A program made the translations under genes and the position numbers. From Tribonema minus (Eukaryota; Sar; Xanthophyceae; Tribonematales; Tribonemataceae): a stretch of 64,000 bases of DNA. Below, in pieces: positions 47,901 through 58,574 of the stretch. The notes below the pieces were generated by a model. The model saw only the letters and a list, made by a program, of their open reading frames with translations, had not been told where the DNA came from and ran no database searches. Location: positions 1 to 64,000 of the forward strand of contig JAFCMP010000023.1 of the NCBI GenBank assembly GCA_017506865.1, in the 5' to 3' direction. Within the stretch, counting starts at the first letter, position 1; every line of letters starts with the position of its first letter.

Positions 47901-49035
47901 ACAGCCCTCACGAGCGAGGGTAGTCCCCTTGTTACCCTGAGCAGCTGAACGGCCGCCAAAATTGCTCTTGTCCACTGAGATGCGCGCGCTGCCACACGCT
48001 TACCAGCGCAGCAGCCACCGCTGCGGCACTGCCTCGCGCACCAGGCTCGGGCACGTCATGCGGCATACAAGAACGGTAATGTACAGCCACTGCTGGGTTC
48101 TAACGCGGTCCACCGGCCTCAAGTGCGCAGTGGCACGGCTCTCACTGCATACGCATTCAGGAGTTCTCTATCTGCATCCTGTACTCTCTCTGCGGCGCAG
48201 GCTGTGCCGCCTGCTGGAGGGCCTCGGCGCCACCGCCCCTCCCTCCCCAGCGGAGGGCGCCGCCGCCGAGGCCGCCGCCGCCGCCGCCGCTGCCGCCGCC
48301 CCGCGGCGCGGCAGCACCATCGCGGCCGTCCGCCGCGGCAGCGTCGTCATCAACGGCGCCGGCGCCGCCGCCGCCGAGACGAGCAACGACGCCAACGTGG
48401 CGGCGTTCCTGCGCGGTGCGCGCGCGCTCGGCGTCCCCGACGCGGACCTCTTCGCGGAGTCGGACGTGCACACAGCGGACTCGGTGGCGCTCGCGACAGC
48501 GCTCGCGCGCGCGCTGCGCAGCGTCGCCGCCGCCGTCCCCGCCGCGCTGCCCGACTACAGGGGGCCGCTGCTGGCGCTGCCGCGCAGCGCCGCCGCCGCC
48601 GCCGCCGCCGCCGCCGACTCCGACGACGACTCGGACGGCTTCGAGGATGCGGCGGGGCTGCCGCTGCCGCCGGCGGCGCGGCGCGAGGTGGCGCCGGCGT
48701 TGTCGCCGTCGGCGGCGGCGAGTGCGGCGGCGGCGCGCGGCGAGAAGCTGACGGACGCGACGCTCGAGCAGGCGTTCGCGTCGCTGGACCTGACGGCGCA
48801 GAGCGCGCACCTCAACGCGATGCAGTTCATCGCGCTGTGGCGCGTGCTCACGGGCGAGCAGTCCGTCTTCCGCGAGATGGTCGCGTTCCGGCGCTTCGAC
48901 ACGGCGGGCGACTCCATGATCGACCTCGAGGAGTTCAAGGCGGGGTTCCGCGCGTACGAGGCGGAGCTCGGCACCGCGCACCCCATCTTTGTCAACCTGC
49001 GCACGTGGGCGGACTCGCACGTCGTCTCCTTCTGA
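32998..49035 (+). CDS. Multidomain PH/PDZ/CH/EF-hand scaffold protein
   Basis: Nineteen exons: 32998-33402, 33821-33895, 35489-35658, 36666-36768, 37642-37749, 38247-38512, 39408-39507, 40109-40174, 40691-40915, 41442-41587, 42199-42283, 43018-43119, 43697-43876, 44577-44774, 45073-45212, 45664-45832, 46389-46901, 47237-47532, 48201-49035; 1393 residues, all phases consistent. PH domains: 55-160 (TGYLVKRP, KRKFFVLRGG, EWKDAISMVI), 165-285 (RGYLLKRN, RKYFILNG, CQRWVTAI), 315-409 (RGYLMTRV, AWIDALKTAI), 507-640 split (SGWLKKQR, RWHALHFVLG). PDZ-like: 432-506 (PLGVVLERS, SALAEVNG). Ala-rich coiled coil: about 640-1040. CH domain: about 1075-1240 (WVAAVTG, LRDGRRLCRLLEGLG), interrupted by a low-complexity insert. 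An EF-hand-like end holds FRRFDTAGDSMIDLEEF. PH binds phosphoinositides or proteins and CH often binds actin, so a membrane-cytoskeleton scaffold is inferred. Intron 2 is 1.6 kb and could hide an exon. Confidence 0.85.
34996..35104 (+). repeat. Telomere-like tract flanked by a direct duplication in an intron
   Basis: CCTAACCCTGAC, CCAACCCT and CCCTAACT at about 35043-35084 lie between two copies of AGGTGCG(C/T)ACGTGT, at 34996-35011 and 35087-35102. This is in intron 2 of the scaffold gene. Confidence 0.65.
35611..36120 (+). repeat. Degenerate tandem copies of the scaffold exon-3 end and donor
   Basis: The end of exon 3 (CTCAACGGCACGGAGCGCTG, then CACACGGACCACAG before GTGAGT) is copied at about 35735-35790, 35873-35925, 35967-36015 and 36078-36120. 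The intervening intron sequence (GTACTGCTCGTGTACTGTACCT) also repeats two to five times. The second copy ends ACAG|GCAAGT, a usable GC donor in form. Confidence 0.85.
36133..36215 (+). repeat. 50-bp tandem duplication
   Basis: A 33-bp stretch beginning TTCATGCTG at 36133 recurs at 36183 with one difference (ACACAACACTCAACACAG in both). It follows the exon-end repeats of the same intron but is a different unit. Confidence 0.85.
37108..37160. repeat. Telomere-like tract in both orientations
   Basis: GGGTTAGGGTCAGGG is followed at once by CCTAACCCTAG and CTAACCCTGGG, in intron 4 of the scaffold gene. The join of the two orientations makes a small hairpin. Confidence 0.75.
41095..41118. repeat. 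Short telomere-like tract (G-strand orientation)
   Basis: GTTTAGGGTTAAGGTTAG lies in intron 9 of the scaffold gene. Confidence 0.6.
41755..41786. repeat. Short telomere-like tract (C-strand orientation)
   Basis: CCTGATCCTGACCCTAACCC followed by CATCCTAGG, in intron 10 of the scaffold gene. Confidence 0.6.
42570..42602. repeat. Short telomere-like tract (C-strand orientation)
   Basis: AACACTAACCCCAACCCTAA followed by CCCTGGG, in intron 11 of the scaffold gene. GTGTCTCCC before and GGGACAC after it form a small inverted flank. Confidence 0.65.
43085..43330 (+). repeat. Copy of the scaffold exon-12 end and donor in the next intron
   Basis: Exon 12 ends GGCATCACCACGCTCACC, then CTGCAG before GTGCGC. 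At 43207-43239 GAGCATCACCACGCTAACC is followed by CTCCGG and GTGCGC. A second pair in the same intron is CGCAGAGGCGTTGAG (43196-43210) and CGCAGAGGCGTCGAG (43304-43318). Confidence 0.7.
43855..44215 (+). repeat. Tandem units derived from the scaffold exon-13 end
   Basis: The exon end GCCGCGGAGCGCCGCCAG with the following GTGCG resembles CTACGGAGCGCTGCCAATGC at about 43954 and CGGCGGAGCGCTGCTGATGC at about 44055. These lead into shared blocks (GGCCGTGCGTGCGAGCAG) and a weaker third copy near 44160-44213. GGACTCTCGGTGAAC also occurs twice (43902 and 44112). Confidence 0.65.
45208..45270. repeat. Telomere-like tract flanked by duplicated 5' splice site
   Basis: Exon 15 ends at CACAG|GTAA (45208-45216). 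A degenerate CCCTAA tract of about 45 bp follows and is closed by a second CACAGGTAA at about 45260-45268. Either copy could serve as the donor. The layout looks like an insertion with a 9-bp target duplication. Confidence 0.7.
46155..46206. repeat. Telomere-like tract in both orientations
   Basis: CACCTAACCTAGGGTTAGCG and, after a short spacer, CCCTGACCCTAACCCTAACC, in intron 16 of the scaffold gene. Confidence 0.75.
47142..47165. repeat. 24-nt pure C tract before a 3' splice site
   Basis: The run lies in intron 17 of the scaffold gene, about 70 nt before the acceptor at 47235-47236. The space between is also C-rich. Confidence 0.85.
47621..47648. repeat. (GT)n microsatellite
   Basis: About twelve GT dinucleotides, in intron 18 of the scaffold gene, followed by a G run. 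Confidence 0.85.
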
Positions 49036-50701
49036 GCGCGCAGCGGCGGCATATTGCGCGCAGCACAGCAACGGTGTCGCACGCGCCGCGGACCGTGCTC
49101 CGCAAGGCGCTGCAGATGCGGCGACATATGTGCGGGGGTGGGGGGTGGGGGGAGGTGGCACTTGTTGCGTGCGGCGCATTCGGCGCAGCCCGTGCTGCTG
49201 GCGCGACTGCCTATCCTTTGACAACGGCGATGCAGTTGCCTTACCAGCAATCCGCACGGCAGCATGCGACGTACTTCAAAGTACCACGGTGTTACTGGAT
49301 GTACATGGGACATGTGCGTTTGTATGCAGTGGGCAGGGTGTGGGGGGAAGGGGGGGCATTCGGGGGGGAAGCTTGGGGGGGCCATTGTGCACTGCAGGTT
49401 GCAGTGTGTGTGTGTCGGGCAGCCTGATGGCAGTTGCTGAATTTAAGTCGAGTGTGTCGGAGGTGTGCACGTGGACGAGGCGAGGGGGCGATCACACCCA
49501 TGTGTTGTGTGCAGCCACTGGCTGGTCCTCTGTGTTGAGCGATAGCGTGCCGCGTTGGACTCGTTGAATGCGACTTGGGACTAGTACATTCCCTCTGACA
49601 TCATCTGCCTCATCAGCACTGCTTCTTGACCACGATGCATGCCTCCACGCTTCGCGTCCAACATTCCATCTTGGTCGTCGCCCGTGCCTCATGCACGCCC
49701 AGCGTTTGCACAAGCTGTGCCAGGCCGCCCATTGCGCCCATGAGTTGCTCCATGCGCCACATGCTTGCGCACGCAACGGAGCCTTGGAGGCACCGCCTGT
49801 GAGTGGTGCTGCTGTCGGGAGCAGCGCTTGTGCAATGGGGCCGATGCTGCTGGCTGACACAGGCGATGAAAACTGGCTGCAACCGCTGTGTTTTGATGAT
49901 ACAGCGAATGCAAGCACAATAACTATCAATGGCAATCTTTGCATGCGCACCTAAATTGTTGGATTCATTCGCAGGTAGAGAGTCAGTCTCGAAGAGTGGT
50001 CATCACTTGGTGGTACATGCCATCTACAATGTCCTGCACTGAAGTTCATGTATATGCATCCCTCAAGCCCAATGTCACGAGCCTACATCATAAAACGGTT
50101 GGGCAGGTGGTCCTACAGCACACCATGAGAACTTACAGTGACCGAAGCATGCCAGTATGTTGACAACAAGGAGTGTTCTCTAACTGAAGCATAGCAAGGT
50201 GATCTACGCGACGTCAACCAATGATTAATGCTGTCAAAGATGCATGTCCACGCCAGCAATCTCGCACAACAACAGCAGACGGCCAGCATCTCATGCCGCA
50301 GTGTTGCGCATTGACACGTGCCAGCAGGTTCCACCCGACAATCGACCTGTCGCATTTCTGAACTGTCGCATTTCTGGTCAGCATGTGATGTTCTGCGCAA
50401 TGAGCGGCAGCGGCAAGCGCTGTCTTGGACCTCGCTAGGCCACCAACGGCATGCCTGCTACGGGCAGCGGCATTGCTGAAGGCCACGACCAGACGCCGCA
50501 AACCTCTGCAGCAGACGGTGCGCGTGGCCCCGCGCGTACAGAGCGGCCGGCTGCCATAGCAGACTTTGCCGCTCACTATTAAGGAGGTGCAATAACGACA
50601 TTGCTGGCGTAAATATGCTGCTGCAAAGCGCCGCGCCGCGCCGCGGCGCGTGGCCATGGCAGCAGCAGCAGCAGCAGCAGCGCTCATCACGAGCCGCGCC
50701 T
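49036..50701. other. Convergent intergenic region
   Basis: The scaffold gene (+) and the cytochrome b5 reductase gene (-) end toward each other. Apart from a weak ORF at 49492-49944 (-) nothing was recognised. G runs occur at 49136-49152 and 49340-49380. Confidence 0.5.
49492..49944 (-). CDS. Hypothetical protein with signal-like N-terminus
   Basis: An uninterrupted frame of 150 residues opens MQRLPLIVIVLAFAVSS, which looks like a signal peptide or anchor, and then becomes Trp- and Arg-rich without a recognisable domain. The rest of the frame could be chance; another minus frame (49882-49613) overlaps it and has an equally plausible composition. It lies between two convergent genes. I do not recognise it, and treat it as a weak candidate only. 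Confidence 0.2.
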   Translation of the reverse strand: MQRLPLIVIVLAFAVSSKHSGCSQFSSPVSASSIGPIAQALLPTAAPLTGGASKAPLRAQACGAWSNSWAQWAAWHSLCKRWACMRHGRRPRWNVGREAWRHASWSRSSADEADDVRGNVLVPSRIQRVQRGTLSLNTEDQPVAAHNTWV

Positions 50702-53700
50702 CTAGAACTTGTAGACCATTTCCTCTGTGAAGCCGCACGCCTTGAGCGCGCCCTCGAGCGGCCCCTGCGACTTGTCCTTGGCCTTGTCGCCGGAGATGGA
50801 CTGCAGCAGTGTGCAGCAGGGGCATGCAGAAACGGTCGCGACCGGAGGGTCAGCAAGCGCTCTTTGCAGTAGGCGGCCCCTAATCTTTCGCAGCCTGGCT
50901 GGGAAATGCAAAATCTATCATTTGATTTGCAGCACCCTGGCTGCGGTCATCAACTTGTCTATCTGCCTGCAAGTACATGCCAGACCTGAGTAGTGCAAAA
51001 ACGCGCTTGTTAGTGTGTCGTGCAAGCGCGCAGTCGCCGTAGCCATGCACCCTTAGGGCGCATGCGGTTTGACTGCAGAAAGGTGACGATGACGCATCAC
51101 ACGCTGCCAGCATTGACCAAGAGTGTAGCTGCCGCGACTTCGCGGCAGACTGAAGAAGGCAGCCTCGACCATCACAGAGGAGCTGCAGCTCGCCCCAATT
51201 TCTGGGGCCAGTTGTGAGCCAAATACGGTCCACGGCAGGCGCAAGCTGCAAAGATGCCACATCGAAGCGGGTGGTCGCCCGTTCCATTGCAGCCGCAATA
51301 AAAAAAAATGCAGAATCAACGACGGTAGTCTATGCCTCCTGTGCATTCCGCGCAGCCCTCCACGAAATAAAATGCTGGAACGCGCCAGGCTAGCCCTCAG
51401 AACAGCACCCAAAGCTGGTATGATCAAGCTGTTGCAACGTCGCCACACTCATAACGAGGAAAAACATCTTGCACAATGACTACTTCAAGCACCTCGAGAC
51501 TACCAGTAACCCCCCACTGTATGGTGCAACGGAGCCAGCCACACGGCAATCGTCGCAGCTCTCCATGACCATGACATGTGGTCATGGACAACAGGTGCGT
51601 GTTCTTGATAGCAAGCTCACCTTCATGAGCGGCGGTGGCCCGCACACAAACACCATGTTGTCGGCTGACGGCGGCGGCATGTATTTCTGGCATGCGAAGG
51701 GACACGGAAAGGACGGGGGGGGGGGGGGGGGGGGGGGCAAGGGAGGTGAGGCACACAGCTGCAATCATACTGGCTAAAATGAGCTGGAAAAAGTGCAGCA
51801 GTGGGCAGAGCACGCTGTGAGGGCTTCTTGGCACAACGTCAGAGTCATGTCGTATCCGCATGCAGTTCAGAGTCACGTGTGGCGTGACGGCATGCGCATA
51901 TGGCACATGGTGCCCACAGGTGCCACAAAGCCTGCCACTGCGATGCACACATGCATGCTTGTAGGCCGAGCGGTGTACGGTTGGTTTGGCGGTGCAGCCC
52001 CCGGAATCACAACAGGGGGGGGGGGGGGGGGTCATATCACATGGACTCTCATTGTCAGGATGAAACGGTGCAACAGTACATCTCAGGTGCTGCCGCATGC
52101 ACGCAAGGCGGCCGCAGGCAGCTGCAGAAGCAGGCAGTAAAGCTGCTGCAGGGTCCAATGCTGCAAGTGTGCTGCAAGTCAACGTGGAAGGGGATTGCCC
52201 TGCGCATTGTCAGCGGCTCAGACCCCTTCAACTGCTGTCGACATCTGACGTGTGCGGTCAGTCATGAGAGCGTTGTGCAAAAGCCAAGATAGAGCGCCGA
52301 GCACTCCTACTTGCATGCGGATATACGCATCAGGTGCTCAGCCAGCAATGGCGTGCGCCGCAAATGTGAACAAGTGCCGCGCTTGCGGTTGAAGTTCACG
52401 TTGACACACCTGGATCTCGTTCGCTGTGATGTAGCCGGAGAGGCCCTGAGACACCAGACATTGCAGAAGGACACGCATGCGAAACGGACCATAGTTAGGC
52501 ATGTGTGCATGGCTTGACGTGGCCAAGAACAATGCAAGTGGGTTGTGCGCTGCTACTACTTCGAAGTACCTCAGGGGAAGAAGCGTACGATAGCGCACTG
52601 CTGAAAGGCAGTGCCAATGCGCCGTGGGTACATTGTCCGGCTGCTACCGCAGCTCATCAATAGTGCAGGTATGGTCACGTCACAACTAACAACACGTTGA
52701 GCGGCCACCTCTTGTTGCGACGTACTATACCGTATGCGCTATGCGGGCTGGCTTGCGTGCACCTGCCACCAACCCCTGACGCTCGGTAGCAGAGCACTTC
52801 CCAATCGTGCCTCATATACCTGCCGAACCTAGCGCACAGAAGTACCTACCAGCTGCTCGATGGCTGCATGCCTGCCCACCAGCTGCACGGACATGCATGC
52901 CTTCACGGCTGCCAGACGCGCGCACCTTCCAGCTGCTGTCGGGCTTGTCGACGATGTACACGAGCTTGAAGCGCGGGTGCGTGGCGGCGAGCGCGTCCAG
53001 CTCCGCCTTGAGCAGGATGTCGGACGGCGTGCGGTTGCCGAACAGCAGCGTGATGTTGGTCGCGTCGTCGGACGCGTCGAGGAGCTCCAGGATGCACTGG
53101 TACATGGGCGTGATGCCCGTGCCGCCCGCGATCATGCCGATGTTGCGCTTCATGTTCGGCGTCACCTTCAGCTGCGGCGGCGGCGGCGGAGAGCGGCGTG
53201 GCGCGGCACGGAAATTCAGAAGCACCCGAGGTCATGGCGATCAGTCGTTGGCAAAGTCAGGCGGTCAGTATAGGCACCGTCAACCCTATCCCCCTAGTAC
53301 TGACGCCGCAGGGCATGGTCAGTGGCAGTGTCTTGGTGCTGTGATGATCTTTGCAGACGCTGCCAGGCAGATGACTGCGGTAATTGCTCAAGGGCCAGGC
53401 GCAGCGGCACAAGCTCGAAGCATGCGGGAACACACTGCGCAAATTACGCGTGCGGGGGGGCCAGCGGCATTCGGCGCTCACCTTGGGGAAGGGCCCCTGC
53501 ACACGTGTCGGCGCCACAGACATGAGAAGGGGGAGGGGGGGGAAGGGGGGGGCGATGAACAGGGCAGGGGCAGCACGCGTGTCAGTGACGCATTCGCACA
53601 GAAGGGCGCACGTGTAGGCGAAAAGGAATCACCAACGACACGTCCTGCTGTCAACGACGTCACCAGCAGTGGCTGCCGCTCGCGCGCAGTACATCTCGAA

Positions 53701-56700
53701 CATACCGTTGCTTTTGCAGACGCTCATCCTGGCAGATGACAGTGCATGCCGCAGAGTTCACCCTGACAGCAGCTGCAGGACCGTCGTCACATGGACGAGA
53801 CCTGGCTCGTGCGCATACGCATGCAGCAGCGCGTTGGCTATGGGGAAAAACAGACAACGTTGCTGCGGCATGGGATCTCATGTGGCGTGCGCGCCTCGCG
53901 GCTGACGGAGCGGCGCGTTGAGCGGCATCGTGACGCTCTGTACACTCCGCGCTACATTGCACTTCTGAAGCGAATCACGCGCTTGAATTGCTCTGCTCCT
54001 CAAGTACTTTTGAACGGTGCCATTGGCTGTACGCTTCAAGGCTGACACGCCGGATTGACAGGCAGGAATGCGGTGCATGCGCATGAACCGACCCACGCGC
54101 TCAACTTCAATGAGTCACGGTGAAGTTGTGAAGAGGCCAGCAGTCAGCGCGCTCTGGCACTTGGATCGGCGTGCACGGCGGCAGAATGACATGCGGCAAC
54201 GCAAGTGCCACGGGCACCACTCAGTCGTGAGCAAACCAGCCATCCATGCCAGGCACCGTGGCTCTAGAGTCTTGACTCAAAGTCTTGAGCATGGCCACAC
54301 CGAGCCGCGACGTGAAACCCGACAGCACGCACGCGCGAGGCAGACGAGAGAGGCTCGCTGCTGATTCGTGGCGACACGCGGCATCAGCGGCGGCGGAAGC
54401 GCACCTTGACCATGAGCTTGTCGCCGGGCTTGAGGCCGTGCATGTAGCTCGAGACCTGCGGCGGGCGCGCAAGCAGCAGCAGCAGCAGCGGCAGCAGCAG
54501 CGCGCACGTCAGACGGCGGCGGCAGTGGGCGCGCTGGCGACGGGGATGCCGCGCACGCGTCTGCACATGGGGGTGCTGAAGCGCGCTGCACCCAAGCAAC
54601 GCAGGTGCAGCTGCGAATCACAAACAAGTCCACGGGCGCACGCAGCCGTGCGCTCCAGGAACGTCGCGTGGGGCAGCGAAAGCGTCGCGTCTGCTGCCAC
54701 GCGAACAGTAGGGCATGTATGCCACGTATGTGTACACCAGGCATGTGAGCATGCATCAGTAAGACATGGAGGCTTGTGGCGGGCGCGGCCGGGGCGCATG
54801 CATCGTGACCGTGTCGCCGCCGGACGGCAGGGGCGCGGCCGCCTATTGTTGCGCCGCGTGGCTGGCAGGCAGGCTGACGCAGCATCACTTCGCGTTGCGG
54901 TTATGGTGGCCAGTGAACTGTGCGCGCGATTCAATGAGCGAGGCGATGCGCACGCATGTGGGGAATGACGCTGCATCGTAGTAAAGTTCCACGAATAGTT
55001 GTATGTGATTGTCATGTACATCATGCTCCTTTCAAGTAGGTTGGGATATTACTCTACCACTAGGCGTGGGTCAAAACACTGTCTGGGGGTAGGCAAGAAT
55101 GAAAAAAAGAGTACAGCACGGAGGCTTCCCACGTGGTCCCCAACCGTAGTACTAGCTCCGCTCAAGGGTGCTTAACTTCAGCGATCGGACGAGAGCTGGT
55201 GCTGTCACCATGATATGGCCATACCCATCATCAGATTTCTAGGAGACCATGTGATGTCGATATCGACGTTGGCGCAGGCCTAGCTCAGTGTGGGAGAGTC
55301 ACGAACTGCTGAAAGGCATGGTGTGGGGTCACGACAACAACATGGACTCACCACCGAGCATACAAATGGGCATCAGGGTGGGCTCCATGTACTTTGCACA
55401 GCTTCTTGGGCTCGTACACGTATACCGAGCTGGGCTTCTATCGCCGATGGAGCGCACAGCAGCGAGAATGCAAAAGCTTAGGGGAGTCCGCACTCAATAC
55501 CTTTTGGAGAGCGCGCCCGCTGAGCAGGCAATTTTTAGCGCTGCCACCTGCAATTCCGCTTCGTGTACAGCGCGTATTGCATGGAACAGTATACCACCTG
55601 ACGCCCCTGCCGACTGTAACCCCAGCGCCGCCCTCACCCGACGCCCTGTGCTACCCTACCCCCCCTTATCCTCAGAGCAAGTTGGGAGCAAGTTCAAATG
55701 TGCAGTGCCACACAGAGCCGCCGGCGCGCCGCTCACATTGCCCTCCGGGTAGCGCTTGATGACCAGGTCAAAGTGGCCCAGCGTCTTGTTGAGCGTTGTG
55801 GGGGTGTACGGCCGCACGGTGGGCTTGCCGTCGAGCCCCGTGCCCTGAACCAGCAGGCACGACGCCGTTTCGAGCCCCGTTTCTGGCGGCACGGGGCACG
55901 AGGACGAGAGTGCGGGGGGGGGCAGGTGAGGGAGAGTGCACATGTCGATCGTGCACAGAGAGCTTGGCGGTTGTCTGCAGGTGTACATATATTAGAGCTG
56001 GGAGCGCACACACACAAGAGCAGTGCGCTGGTGGCGCGATGGTTTATACTTCAAGTCTGAGTCTATGTACTCGCTCGCTCTCGCATGCCGCCAGGCGCGC
56101 CCGCTCCCCACCAGATCCGCGTGCTGCAAGCACGGTGCGGCTCGGTCGCCTGTGATAGGCTGGGGATCATGTTCATGGGGAGAACGAGGTGGCGCGCCGC
56201 GTGCTGAGCACTGTCCAGAGCGCAGGCGGCGCAGCACGGCGGTGCTCACCTGCCACGGCCGTCGTACTTCAAGAGAAGATTGATGCAGCCCGCAGCATCA
56301 GTCGCGGCTGCTGCGCCTGCGGCCCTCCGCGTGCAGCGGCGTGCTCAGATTTCTAACGCTTAGTTACGCTCAGCACCGATAGCCAGACACTTGCCGGCGT
56401 CAGCTCTTCGTGCTTGACGTGCGGTGCCTGCATTGCAGCAGCCTCGCCGCTGGTCTGATCCACTCCGCATAAGGCTTGTACATCAACAAGACAGGCTGGC
56501 GCGCTCCAGGAGGAGGTGTCGCACTGAACGCCACGCAAGCAGCTGCCTTTACCAATGATGACAACATGTTCTATGGACACGACTGGGCTCTCACCATGTT
56601 TGGAGGAAGGCAGCTGTATTTTGAACATCTTTGTGTCATGGCTCAGCGTGTGCACCTCGCTCACAGGAAACTCCCGCCACTCCTTTGGGCTCAGGGCCTG

Positions 56701-57375
56701 CGCATCAGCCAAATAAGTTGATGAAGCTTTTTGCATCAGCTTTCGCTCTCAACATCAGAGCGAGGAGCACACGGGGACAACGCGAGGCACAGAGCACAAG
56801 CGCCGGAGCCAGCAGGCTTGCGTACGTAGAAGCAGTCATCCCTGGCCGGACATTTAAGGAAGCTGCACGTAGTTGCAGCACTGGAAGTGTCGTAAAAAGC
56901 TGCTGGCAGCAGCACAGAAATCCAAAGTCAGCTCGACAAAAGCTGCACAAAGGCAAGCTTCACCCAGGCAATACTGCCGCCAATGCACGGATTGCAAGCC
57001 TCGAGTTGGATGTACTGATGAAAGAGAACCAGATCTTTGGGGAAGACCATAGTACTGCACTCTACAAGCTGAAATACACCAAAGCATGACGCATTCCGTG
57101 TTGCTCGACAAAACATGATCCCCCTGGTAAGACAAAACCGAGAGCAGACAACCGAGCGGACGGTACCTTCGAAATCTAGTCATGCATCCAATGATAATGT
57201 TTTACGATCATCTGAGGTTGCGCTGCGAGGATGGCAGCGAGAGCTAGGTACTTACCACAGTGGTCTGTGTCGAAGTCGCAAAAGACTGACTTGCATAAGC
57301 GGCCGTCGCGGCTAGCGTGAGTCCCAGGCATGCCGTGGCCCTCTGAGCAGTGAAAGCTGCGCCGAATCGAAGCAT
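50702..57375 (-). CDS. NADH-cytochrome b5 reductase, mitochondrial type
   Basis: Nine exons in minus order: 57375-57256, 56697-56595, 55882-55737, 54455-54405, 53496-53482, 53171-52926, 52445-52410, 51686-51621, 50800-50702; 293 residues, the usual length. Residues 1-40 form an Arg-containing presequence and a hydrophobic helix (ATACLGLTLAATAAYA). The FAD domain has RPYTPT (98-103) and GNVSSYM; the linker is KGPFPK; the NADH domain has TPNMKR, GMIAGGTGITPM (157-168), VFVCGPPPLM, and ends EEMVYKF. The enzyme passes electrons from NADH via FAD to cytochrome b5 or similar acceptors at the outer mitochondrial or ER membrane. Exon 5 is a 15-nt microexon coding GPFPK, flanked by GTGTGCAG and GTGAGC; without it the family's conserved linker would be missing. 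Start and joins rest on phase and conservation. Confidence 0.92.
55101..55108 (-). terminator. RNA polymerase III terminator of the 5S rRNA gene
   Basis: A run of seven T on the minus strand directly follows the 5S rRNA sequence, as expected for Pol III termination. Confidence 0.8.
55109..55226 (-). rRNA. rrn5: 5S ribosomal RNA
   Basis: On the minus strand about 118 nt match the 5S consensus: GGCCATA near the 5' end, GTGACAGCACC, CTCGTCCGATC, the internal control region CTGAAGTTAAGCACC, TAGTACTA, TTGGGGACC and TGGGAAGCC, with CCGTGCTGTAC at the 3' end. The first bases (GTATGGC) pair with the last (GCTGTAC) to close helix I. A T run follows. The gene lies inside the intron 54456-55736 of the b5 reductase gene, in the same orientation. 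Ends are set by helix I and may be off by one or two bases. The internal box A and box C look intact, so it may be a working single copy rather than a relic. Confidence 0.92.
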
Positions 57376-57628
57376 GCTGCTGTCTTGCGAAGCACTCGAG
57401 GTGTGTGTGAACAAGTTTCGCCAGTTTCCCGAGTTTGGTACCGCCAGTTTTCGGCTTGCAGAAAAAAAGTTTCGCCAGTTTTGTTTATTCCACCAAACTT
57501 GGGGATACGAATTATCTCAAAAGCACAAACCCCTAAGCCCCGAGCGCGCGCACTCTCCCGAACACATGCCATCGGCATCCCTGATATCAACAGTCCACGA
57601 CCGGCCTTTGGCGGCAGCGGCGCCGCCA
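57376..57628 (-). promoter_or_regulatory. Upstream region of the b5 reductase gene with a triple repeat
   Basis: Between the stop of the upstream minus-strand gene and the ATG at 57375 lie 253 bp. Close to the ATG an AT-richer stretch (about 57413-57495) holds AAACTGGCG three times on the minus strand, at intervals of about 17 and 40 bp. The position suggests a promoter element, but no known factor is assigned. Confidence 0.4.
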
Positions 57629-58527
57629 TCAGCACCGCCCCTGCGCGCGGCTGGCTTCCCACCGCCGCCGCCACCGCCGCGCCACGCGATGCTGATGCTG
57701 CAGCAGCGACACTGAGGCCAGCGCCGTTTTCAGGTCCAGCCGCTTGACGTCATTGCGCAGCACAGCCATGGCGTCATTCACGGCGTGCAGCGCGCCCACG
57801 CCCGCCGCCGCCTCCGTCGTGCGCGCCATCGCCGCCGCCACCGCCGCCGCCGCCATCGCCGCCGCCGCCGCCGCTGCCGCGTCCTCCGAGTCCTCCGCCT
57901 CCGCCGCCGCCAGCGCCCGCACCCGTTCCACGGCGGTGTTGGCGCGCGCCCACAGCGTGCACGGCGTCACGCACGTGGCGGTATTCGCTGCCTGCGGCAG
58001 TGCCGCCGCGAAATGCGTTGAGCGAGCGTCCTCAGTCAGGCCTCCAGTCAAATTTAATGCAGGCAGTCAGGCCTTCCACAGTGCTTTGTGCAGCTCATAG
58101 TACATGTAGAAATGCCAGCAGCCCTTGACAGGCGCGCTTGCGGCTGAGTTTTCATTTTTGAAAGAATGAGCCGTTCCACTCTATGCATGCGTGACAGCTG
58201 ACCACCCCGAGGAGCTGCAATGACTACAGTAGAGCATCAAGATTTCCAACGGTGCACCGGCAGCGCGCGTTGCTGGCCCGGATCCCTCACAGTGGCGCAC
58301 GACAATGTCGCGTCGCGCAGCAGCGGCACGCCCAGTGCACTCTCGTGTTCGGTATCCAGCTCCCGCAACGCGCGTGCCAGCGCCGGTATGTTCAGGTAAA
58401 GATTCTGCCGGACGTAGTCGTTGCCCTCCAGCATAGCCGCCGCCTCCGCGCGAGTGAGGCCGGCGTCCCCGCTGCCGCCGCCGCCGCCACCGCCGCCGCC
58501 ACCGCCGCCGCCACTGCCGCCGCCGCC

Positions 58528-58574
<47 letters not shown>

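Noticed and set aside
48123-49427. Long frames on both strands over the last scaffold exon (up to 434 codons)
   Set aside because: They are Arg- or Ala-rich shadows of the CH/EF-hand coding frame; only the frame ending at 49035 has domain matches.
55266-55345. tRNA-like stretch with TAGCTCAGTGTGGGAGAG beside the 5S gene
   Set aside because: The D arm and box A look right, but no pairing anticodon stem, T arm or acceptor stem can be formed. At most a tRNA-derived fragment.
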